Program-made: the position numbers and the translations under genes
In this document: one piece after another, positions 30,512 through 38,622 of the stretch
Layout of the letters: the number at the start of each line of letters is the position of its first letter
Position numbering within the stretch: the stretch's first letter is position 1
Notes under the pieces: generated by a model
Databases searched by the model: none
What the model saw: only the letters and a program-made list of their open reading frames with translations
Told to the model about the DNA's origin: nothing
DNA from: Phallusia fumigata
Taxonomy: Eukaryota; Chordata; Ascidiacea; Phlebobranchia; Ascidiidae
DNA: 38,622 nt
Reading direction: 5' to 3'
Assembly (NCBI GenBank): GCA_008931825.1
Contig: QXVZ01014456.1
Coordinates: 1 to 38,622 of the forward strand

Positions 30512-33500
30512 ATGGCCGACAACGAAAACGCCGAAGAAATTCAACAAGAACTTGCAGAGGAAGAACAACCTGTGGCAGTCCAAGAAGAACCACAGATTGA
30601 ACAAGAAGAGCCTCAGCAAGAAGAAACTGAACCGGAATGTGCAGTTACAACCGAACCGGAAGAGCAAACAACCGAAGAAACTCCAGAAAACAACGAAACT
30701 GTCGAACAAACTAATGTCGAAACGAATGGAAACGCCGAAGAGCCCGTTGAAGGCGGTGAAGCCGGTGATGAAGGTGATGGTGATGGCGGCGATGGCGATG
30801 ATGGCGAGAAACAAGAAGACAAACAACTTGAGGAAGGCGCTCTAATCAATGCGACAGAGGACAATGACGCGTAAGAATTTTGATTTATGTTCATTTTCTC
30901 GATGTTGGGCTGTACAGCATACAACAAATTCTACTGAATGTTTGAAGGAAATATGTGTTTTTTGGAACTCTTTTGTGTCTAAAATGCAATGATGGTTGTA
31001 ATTTGCGTCAGAGTTTGGTGTGGTGGCAGTTTGCCTGCTGCCAGTAAACCATATCATCACATTGCTGATACTTGATGCTGAGCATTAATCTGTAAACGTT
31101 TTAGTTGTCCCAAAATTTTTCTAGAAACAATGCCATTTAGAAAGTTTATTTTTTGGCACAATTAATGGATTGTTACCTTGTACTTGCAGAAAAATGTTCA
31201 TTGGTGGACTCTCGTGGGATACACAAAATTGTAAGTTTTGTTTTGTTGTAAAAATCTCTGTTTTTTGCTTTCTAGCTGTGATTATTCAATTTTTCGTCAT
31301 CCGAAATTTAGTATGTGGATCTCTTTGTAGCTTCGCAATGAGCTAGATTCTTAAGTTTAAGGGTTGCATTTACGGTTTTTACTGATTTTAAACCCTGTGC
31401 TTTTTATTTCTAGTTACGCTTCGCGAATACTTCGAAAAGTATGGCAAAGTAAGAGACTGCACCATCAAGAAAGACAGCAAAACTGAAAGATCACGAGGAT
31501 TTGGCTTTGTTTTGTTTGAGGATCCAAAATGTGTCGATGAAGTGAGTAAAAACTATGGGGTAAAATAAGGTTCTTGCGTTTTGTATTTCACGTACCTTTT
31601 TTGTGCATTTAGGTTCTCAAGTGCAAGGACCACTGGCTTGATGGACGCCATATTGACCCCAAGCGTGCTGAGGCACAAAGAAAAGATGGTAAGCTGTTTG
31701 TTGGTGGAATCAGCACTGAAACGGAGGATGACACAATAAGGGAACACTTTAGCCAATTTGGAGAGGTATATTCAACCTTTTATTTTCAAACATTTCATTT
31801 GCTGAATTTGGCCTGTTCATGTAGTGCTTTTTTATTTTAAAGATTGATGTCCTTGAGCGTCCGACAGACAGAAATACTGGCAAAAAACGAGGCTTCTGCT
31901 TCATTACTTTCAAGAAAGATGGTGTGCTGAAACTGGCTTGCGCTGACCGGAATCAGGAGCTTGATGGCAAAAGTGTATGTACTCGTAATCTGTTCACCTA
32001 AACTGTTGGCAAACAAATGGCTTGCTCTTCAGTCTTTGGTTTACCCAATGTTGCTTAATAAAACTTTATATATAACATTAATTTCAGATTGACGTCAAAG
32101 AAGCACAGCAGCAATTAGAACGTGGCAACAGATTTATGGGCCGTGGAGGAGGAATGGGCAGAGGTATGTTGATTGGTGCCTTTTTCTGCTAAATTGCTTA
32201 CCTGGCCGTGATTACTACAAGTTATCCCTGTCTGAAATGTCTTGATTGATAACAACCGCATCGCTATGAGCTAAATACAATACACAAAAGGTTTAACACA
32301 CTGCAAGATGTTAAGTGTTAACCAGTTATGTATTTTTTTGTAGGAGGATGGGGTGGACCTCCTGGTGGCTATGGTGGTGGTGGCGGTAAGTATTGCATCT
32401 ACACTGACTCATATGAAAGATAAAATCACAGTTTTGCTGATAAAAATTTTGGGTTATTGCTTTGTAGCACAAAACTAGGACAGATACAAAGTTTGTTGTG
32501 TTTCTTCAACTAAAACATATCATTTAGTCTGATGCAAAAGCTGTAAAATAATCTGTTGTACTTCGATCAGTAGAATCCCAACAAAATTTTTCAATTCTTA
32601 AGGCAATAAAAAGGCTTAGGAGTGAAATCTAATGGCAATAAAACTGTAACAACCCGTAAATGTGGTCATGGCGTTTGTCATCAGTTTGACTCCATCGGCC
32701 CGATGGTTAACCCATACCCCCAAAGTGGCAAAACATTTTCAAAACTTACATGTTTTTGTTTTTCAGGCTTTGCCTACGGTGGTGGTGGCTATGGCGGTGG
32801 CTACGACGGTTACGGAGGTTATGGTGGTGGGGGGTTTGGAGGTCAAGGGGGTTATGGTAATTATGGATTCCAGGGCGGTTATGGTGGTGGAGGTAAGGGA
32901 TCGAAAGTGAGCCGCCCCACTTTCTCATTTTTACTACTTCATATTTGTTTTTTCTGCAGGTTTTGATTGTTAACTCTATATCAGGGGTGTCCCAACTTTT
33001 TTTAATGAGGGCGTTTTTATTTGGGTAAAGACACCCGCAGGACAGCGTTTTTTTACGGAGTTTTGACTGCATGATTAGTTTGCAAATACACCTCTATACA
33101 ACGATCTTAACAGTCATATGAGAATTGTGTTGCATCAGTACCATGTACTCTTCCTTGTATAAAAAAAGTTTCTTGAAAAGCTTTTGTCATAGTAAAGCCG
33201 CTTCAACCCAAAACCGAAATCAAACTTTGAGGGGCCATTGTCAACGCAGTTTAAAACCACAGCAGTAGACCGCTTGAAATACTTCGTGGGCTGCAGTTTG
33301 GACACCCCTGCTCTATACACGTTTTACACTTTTGACAAAGTAGTTCTTTATTTTCACATTTTTAAGCCGGTGTTTATTGGATAGTGGGGATTGAGGAGTT
33401 GGGATAAATAAGATCTGACTGTATTTGGCTCAGTATTGCCAATTTTTAGGTTATGCGATTGACCAAACGATAATAAGCTTGTACCATATGATTTACACAA

Positions 33501-33620
33501 GGCCTACTGTAGACCATTAAGCAAAATTAACAACCCTATTTGTTTTCAGCCCAGGGAGGGTTTGGGAAGACGCCGAGGAGGGGGATGGGGGGACACCAGA
33601 ACTCATTCAAACCATATTAA
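30512..33620 (+). CDS. HNRNPD: hnRNP D/AB-type RNA-binding protein
   Basis: Nuclear RNA-binding protein of the AUF1/CBF-A group, which controls splicing and stability of AU-rich mRNAs. Nine exons: 30512-30870, 31190-31230, 31414-31541, 31613-31765, 31843-31974, 32088-32163, 32344-32385, 32767-32892 and 33550-33620; all junctions are GT-AG and phases agree, giving 375 aa. Residues 1-119 are an acidic Glu/Gln/Thr-rich region. RRM1 (about 121-196) has RNP2 MFIGGL and RNP1 [11 protein letters not shown]2 (about 203-278) has LFVGGI and RGFCFITF. A Gly/Tyr-rich tail with [10 protein letters not shown] and YGGGG repeats follows. The end, HQNSFKPY, is the signature of HNRNPD, HNRNPDL and HNRNPAB; which of these it equals one-to-one cannot be told. 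The start at 30512 is the first ATG of the open frame. Exons 7 and 8 are 42 and 126 nt, multiples of three, and so could be skipped in frame. Confidence 0.95.
32660..32735 (+). repeat. Dispersed repeat family, fragment
   Basis: GACTCCATCGGCCCGATGGT and TTAACCCATACCCCCAAAGT match the CCCATCGGTTAACCCACAGG / CCCCCAAAA block of the copies at 19357 and 20047. A TGGTCATGG...TGTCATC stretch before it also resembles the sequence at 863-900. It lies in an hnRNP intron. Confidence 0.4.
32982..33310. mobile_element. hAT-type MITE (329 bp) in the last coding intron of the hnRNP gene
   Basis: The left end CAGGGGTGTCCCAAC and right end TTTGGACACCCCTG are inverted, with the CAGGGGTGTCC start common among hAT elements. 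The flanks CTCTATAT (32974-32981) and CTCTATAC (33311-33318) match at 7 of 8 positions, an 8-bp target-site duplication. It interrupts the intron 32893-33549 and has no coding capacity. Confidence 0.82.
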
Positions 33621-33630
33621 TTGGTACGGA

Positions 33631-33652
33631 CACCGTGGACAATTCCACGGTG
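33631..33652 (+). promoter_or_regulatory. Perfect 8-bp hairpin just after the hnRNP stop codon
   Basis: CACCGTGG (33631-33638) and CCACGGTG (33645-33652) are perfect reverse complements around a 6-nt loop, ACAATT, starting 10 nt past the stop codon. In the mRNA this would form a stable stem-loop at the start of the 3' UTR. Its role is unknown. Confidence 0.55.
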
Positions 33653-33687
33653 CCTACCATGGGTATCACGACTATTAGCTGACCAAG

Positions 33688-34181
33688 GTGAGCTTTGTTG
33701 CTTTTATATGTATTGAATACTGTTTATAAAAAGGCTTTAAATTATTACACAAGCCGAAGAATAGAATGTAACATTTAAGAGAATCTACAAATATTGCTGT
33801 TTACAAGATTACTGCTGGTTTGAACTGTCTTTTGTTGCACTGCATTGGTTGATGATTTCATCAAACGTAAACCCTTTGAAGTTCTAGTGGAGTATTTGAA
33901 TTCAATGCCTGCAAAACACACCTAAAACAAAATTAAACCTGCATGCCAAACTTTAGTACTCCTAGAAAATAAGATGAATATAAAACAAAATATAGTGCCT
34001 AAACATATCAATGTATCAGGAAAACATAATGATAGCACATTGATAATAGTAGAGGGTGTCGTGTAAGGACAAAGAATTGCAGTTGAAAATTGTTCTTTTT
34101 ATGGGTGACCCTTAGTGGTGATTGGTAGATATTATACGATTGCTCAGTGACTGAAAGTTGTTCTTTTTGTGTTGCCTGCAG
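33688..34181 (+). other. Probable 3'-UTR intron of the hnRNP gene
   Basis: A good donor (CCAAG then GTGAGC, at 33688) lies 68 nt after the stop codon, and a good acceptor (TTGCCTGCAG, ending 34181) follows 494 nt later. Vertebrate HNRNPD and HNRNPDL also have introns in their 3' UTRs, which make transcripts sensitive to nonsense-mediated decay and support autoregulation. That the same holds here is inference. Confidence 0.5.
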
Positions 34182-35933
34182 AGCGTCCAAAGGCATTGTG
34201 AGAAAGAATGTGGCCACGGCTCCGGGCCTATAGTCTTTATATTATTAACCTTTTTCTTATATTATTTGGGGATATTGTTAACACGATAGACTCCGTAAAT
34301 CTTTTTCTTAATGTTCTCTCACTCTTGTAATGTACAGTCGTAATGTTTTCAGTTGTAAAAAGGTGATGATGATATAGAGAAAATCTTTTCTATACGATAG
34401 CTTTCAGCGTATGTAAAGGGTAGCGCAGCATTTTCACCATTATAGCATTGCTAAGCTTTGTAAAAGTCCCGAGAAATTGGCCTCCACTTTTAAACACGCC
34501 CATGCCCGAGTTCTTTCCACACTTCTGCTCACCACCGCAGCGTGACGGAAAGAAACGGATTTGCCGAGCGGATCACTTGGCGACATCGGGTAATTGGGAC
34601 AACTTAGGGTTAAGTACTGGCCGGCCATTGATCTCATTGTTAAGAAAACAATATTAAACTCTCAAAACCTAGTAACCCTTAAAAAGCAATAACTATCATT
34701 TCAGCAAACTAAAACATAACGAAGCACAAAGTTTGTTGTAAACAAGAGTAAATCTGGGTTCTGCTTAGTGGAATACAGTTTCCAGATGGCCGATATAAGT
34801 CTTAACTTTTTTCCTACTTCCGTAATTGTACTGTTGTGTCAGATTTGGGGCGGTGTGAACAAACCCAACAAAATTTCATTTAAAGCAAACTTTTCTTTTC
34901 AGCCTTTTTGCAGTTAAGTCAGTAGAAAGCATAGTTGTTAGCTCATCTTTCAGTTGTAGTTGCAGTTTTTCGGAGATAGTCTTGCGGATGCTAACACTTC
35001 TATTCTTGTTTTTCTATAGTTTCACCACAAAACATCCCTTTGTGTTGGGTTAAAACGTTCACACTGCCGTAAATCTATTGTAAAACCCAAAGAAATGCAC
35101 TTTGCTTTTAATAAACAAAAAATTAAAATTTTTAAATTCTATAATCAACCAAAGTTAACAAATTGGATTCCAAAACAGCTTTGTGCATTTCTGATGTCTC
35201 AAAACTCTCAAATTTCTAACTTTTTGCGATTTTTGTGTGCAGCAACGCATGGCGCCGATCAAGCAACCGATTCCATCAACTGAAACTCGTCTTCAGTGCG
35301 GTTGTGTTCCCACCGACATCTGTACAGTGCGTAAAAAGCTAGCACGATGTTTTTTCCTTCTACGCTGCCAACAGCAGGCGCTAATCATGTTTTCATGTGC
35401 TGTTTGTTTTTTGTTTTTTTTCGTCAATACATTGTTTAGAAACTTACTAGGTGTCTGTGTGTAACCGTGGTACAGTGGTTGAAAGCTCTCATGGAATTTG
35501 CAAGTGCTTTCGCAGGTGCATTTAAGCGTTGATTAAAGGAATGGCAAGTATGTCATTCGATTTCGCCGAAATATTCCAGTGGTACAGGGGACTGAAAAAT
35601 ATTATTTTATGAGGCCACTACGCGTTTGTAATGGCGGCCATGTGTTGATAAATGAAATTGGCTGGAGAGCAAGAATGGAAAATACCACATACAGTCTCCA
35701 TTTCTTTATAGTATGTCATTAAAACAAAATATCTTGGACTCACTGTAATGCAGCCTGCATTAGCGAAATGGTTGTACACCTTTGCGATTACATGGATCAA
35801 AAACTCGTTTTTAGGCGATTCCCGCGAAGTAACGCAATTTTTTCTCAGTTTTGACGGCTCTTGGTCATTCCAACCTAAAATCTTTGTGTTCAAAAATACA
35901 ATATAACTACAAAGTGGAAATTCCTCCCTATGG
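34182..35933. other. hnRNP 3' UTR and convergent intergenic region
   Basis: The left part is probably the remaining hnRNP 3' UTR. An AATAAA at 35110-35115 is one possible polyadenylation signal, though far from the proposed exon. The right part lies downstream of the minus-strand GTPase gene, so the two genes converge. I see no further gene; the open frames at 34440-34657, 35237-35464 and 35618-35893 match nothing convincing. Confidence 0.45.
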
Positions 35934-38509
35934 TTAGGCAGTGGTGGACGGACGGACAGCCAGTCGTTTCGCAGTCACTACAGTTGTGAGCAAATCTTCG
36001 AACAACTTTAGAACGCCAATTCCGCTTAAAGCTGAAGTTTCGTAGTAAGGTAGTTTTTTGGAGCTCGCCCATTTCCGGCCTTCTGCTGTACTGACGCAGT
36101 TCTTCTAAAACAGAAACGTCTTGTTTTGTTTTTTTAATTTAAAAAGAAACGGCGTTTTTTCCGTAAATATTTGCAATTGCACCAAGAATGGCTGTACGGT
36201 ACGCAATAGGGTAGCCAGCCCAAAATTCTGAGAGGGGCAAGTAATCCAACTTTGGGTTTTTTGCCAGCCAGTGGATCCGATTGGCTAACCAAAATTAAAA
36301 TTTCCGACTTCCCAAAAATCTGGAAGTCGAATAAAAAATGATAACCGGACTATAGTAAGGCAGGTATTTTGTCGGTGGCCTCAAGACAAGATACTGCCAT
36401 TGCACCTTATGTTCAAGGTTGGCAGAACGGTACGACACAAAAAACATCAAAATCTACAGCACGACTTTCGCATTGAGGTACATGGTAGGCACAACTTAAT
36501 CCGTACCGCACCACACTGCCATACTTGCTTATGTTGTCTCACATGGCATATGGAAGTATATTATCAACTTACATTTGATCTCAAATCGGCTTTGTTTCCG
36601 ACAACAGCGATTGTTGAGTTCAGTGCGCCGAACTTTCCAATCTCACGAATCCAGTTATCTGCGACATACAATTTTGCTTGTCAGATACAGCCATATTACT
36701 TGTTAGTTTGCCTAACTTTTCACGAAAAAGTCTATTTCACTGTATGCACTAAAAATCCATCAACAATGTCCATTGAAATTATTGGGGGGTGTTGTTCTTG
36801 TAAAGAAATTTTGTGCAGATGACGTCATATTGAAAGTGATGACCTCACAATACAGTATTTAATGTCGCAAAAAATGGGTTACATTTTGGCTGAGACGATC
36901 TTAAAATGCCGTTAAAACTGTTTGCGATCGCTCTTGCAAAAGTATTTCAAAAAGTGCTAAAATTATTTCAATGCAACAGTAAACCAGCTTTGAACCCGTT
37001 TTAAACAGTTGAACAAGATTTTGGGTTTAATCATTAATAAAATAAATCCGTAGCATTTTTTTGAACAAATATATTGGTGGAAACAAATCAACAGAAACAT
37101 ATTTACCTAGGTTTTCGAATGTAGCGCGGTTGGTGACATCAAACACAATAAAACAAGCTTCAGTTCCGGGGTATAACTCGTTTCTGACGTCATAATACTG
37201 GGGGTCACCTGACAAATCCCATAGATGAACCTAAAAAAATATGACATTCTTAATATGCGCCTTTTCGTGCCTAACAAAAATGTGATCATATGGAGCTTTA
37301 TGGGTGTACATAATTACTTAATACCGAAGTCTATCTACATGTGTATGTCGTATTATTTGACTTGGATATCTTGGACATATTTCTGTGGAGTCCAGGTGAA
37401 GCTTGGTGATTGGTTTTTCAATGCTATAGTAATGGAAAAACTTTGGCAGCCTTAGTTTGGGCCTGGCACCAGTTTCAGGAAGCAATGTTACTTTTGTCAA
37501 ACAAAATCTTATGACCCTATCAAGTTTGATCTGTCTCCATTGCTCCGTAAAGCTCAAAACTTACAGCCGGTCAGCACGAAGTTGGGTACAATTTTGAAAC
37601 AACATAACCACTTTTCACAGATAGTTTGTCACGAACAAGCTAATAGAAAAGAAACCAGCTAATAAGGCAGTTAAAGCCTTATTTGTAAGTAAGCACTGAT
37701 TGCCAGAATCCCAGGTTCGTTACCTAAATTCTCAGATCGGCAGGAAAACTAATAGGAATGTGAAGCAACGGTGCCTCGAACCAATCAAGTTAAAATGAAA
37801 GCCTGTGGCTGTACAGACCAAGGTAGCAGGTAAACCAGTACTTATAGGGAAATTAAAATCAAAAACGTGAACGGCAAAAAAATTTCACGAAACTATCAAA
37901 CATACTAAGGATTATTTTAGAAAGAATCTGGAAAACATTTTTTAGGTTTCCCCTAATACGAATTTACTTGTACAAAAAACGTTATTGTGCTGAAAAATTA
38001 AACAAAAACCAACCCGCAGCGGTATTCCTTTGATATCTTGCACTTTGAATCCATAATCCACACCAACCGTAGCGTGATAGCATTGACTAAACTTGCTCTC
38101 ACAAAAATGCTTGATCAAACAGGTTTTTCCGACCCCCGCATTTCCCAAGGCGAGCACTGCGAAAAAATGGCCAGAGTTGTGGGTCTTTGTGCTTGAAACG
38201 AAGCCGAGGCGATTAAACTTACATGAAGTCGAGTCTAAACCAATGTAGCTGGAGCCGGTTACTGTGCCTAATAAAAACTTAGGGAAAGTAGGTCGACTAT
38301 TGTGTTAAAATATCTCCATCACGGTTGCATTCGCCAATTCGAAGTCACTTATTACAACAATGCAAACTTATTGACAAAGAAGCGTTATTTGTTAAAAAAC
38401 TAATCAAACCTTTAACCCACACCACGCTTTCGACTTTTTTCCTCACACTTCGCTCAATAGATCCAAGATCGCATTTTATGTCGTCCATGTTTAACTTCAG
38501 TTCAGCCAT
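35934..38509 (-). CDS. Rab-like GTPase of the RBJ/DNAJC27 type, without a J domain
   Basis: Small GTP-binding protein, 222 aa, six exons on the minus strand: 38410-38509, 38223-38267, 38014-38156, 37107-37230, 36573-36658 and 35934-36104; all junctions are GT-AG and phases agree. Motifs: P-loop GNAGVGKT (residues 53-60), switch-I HATVGVDYG, G3 WDLSGD (100-105), G4 NKAD (159-162) and G5 ETSA (188-191). YYDVRNELY and CVSTAEGRKWASSKKLPYYE resemble RBJ (YEVRNEFY and CVDESEGRLWAESKG). The usual catalytic Gln after G3 is Asp here (RBJ has His), so hydrolysis may be slow. The protein ends RPSTTA, with no prenylation cysteines, and stops where RBJ would continue into its J domain. The first 48 residues are an extension with a charged, possibly helical start. 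The ATG is the first after an in-frame stop. Orthology to DNAJC27 is likely but not certain. Confidence 0.87.
36105..36572 (-). other. Last intron of the Rab-like gene
   Basis: It lies between the NKAD exon and the ETSA exon, with a GTAAGT donor and a TTTTAG acceptor on the minus strand. The acceptor is followed by AAG, so a NAGNAG choice could drop the first Lys of the last exon. No other content was recognised. The plus-strand open frame 36400-36822 is an antisense shadow across this intron and the NKAD exon. Confidence 0.6.
37231..38013 (-). other. Third intron of the Rab-like gene
   Basis: This 783-nt intron joins the P-loop/switch-I exon to the WDLSGD exon in phase 0. The donor is GTTGGT, weaker than the others in this gene; the acceptor is TTTTTTTAG. 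No repeat or nested gene was recognised. Confidence 0.65.
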
Positions 38510-38622
38510 TTTCTCTTCCGAATTCACCGATTCCAACTAAACAGTTCTTCCTCTATCTAATGTTGACAAACTATAAACACCTAATATGGTATTTTTAACA
38601 GATTGTCCTACCTAGACAAATA

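Noticed and set aside
35237-35464. Possible last calcineurin exon (reads QQRMAPIKQPIPS after a CAG)
   Set aside because: The resemblance to the family's ERMPPRR segment is only a few residues, the following sequence becomes a hydrophobic run, and the hnRNP gene lies in between. I judge it chance.
35461-35530. tRNA-like start (GTGGTACAGTGGTTGAAAGC)
   Set aside because: It resembles a box A but no box B follows at the right distance, and the body does not match the SINE copies.
36400-36822. 140-codon plus-strand open frame
   Set aside because: It is antisense to the NKAD exon of the Rab-like gene and its last intron; the minus strand carries the supported exon.

Overview
This is animal nuclear DNA: split genes with GT-AG introns, AT-rich non-coding sequence and many small transposon relics. 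The compact gene spacing, the roughly 2% divergence between unmerged allelic contig ends and the gene set suggest a highly polymorphic invertebrate deuterostome, most likely an ascidian of the Ciona type. That assignment is inference. Single N bases at 2097, 25681, 30212 and 30478 mark contig joins. Two of these joins carry the same sequence on both sides, so the local duplications look like unmerged haplotypes rather than biology.

Layout, left to right. (1) 1-2611: the last two exons of a cyclophilin (PPIA/PPIF type), present twice around the N at 2097, in sequence with a hAT-type MITE, a tRNA-derived SINE and a dispersed repeat. (2) 2612-7544: intergenic, with three further inverted-repeat elements flanked by 8-bp target-site duplications. 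(3) 7545-29627, plus strand: the calcineurin A catalytic subunit gene (PPP3C), 11 constant exons followed by a candidate 21-nt microexon and two alternative versions of the calmodulin-binding exon (12a and 12b). The exons for the autoinhibitory domain and C-terminal tail were not found; they may lie in the contig gap at 30212. (4) 30246-30477: a truncated allelic copy of the first exon of the next gene. (5) 30512-33620, plus strand: a complete nine-exon hnRNP D/AB-type gene (375 aa) with two RRMs, a Gly-rich tail and a probable 3'-UTR intron. (6) 35934-38509, minus strand: a complete six-exon Rab-like GTPase (222 aa) closest to RBJ/DNAJC27, but with no J domain and no prenylation motif.

The most interesting observation is the pair of calmodulin-binding exons in calcineurin A. 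They have the same splice phases, share 13 of 20 core residues, and cannot be joined to each other without a frameshift and early stop. This is the signature of mutually exclusive splicing in the segment that couples the phosphatase to Ca2+/calmodulin. A second curiosity is that a cyclophilin and calcineurin A, linked functionally through cyclosporin, are same-strand neighbours about 5 kb apart.
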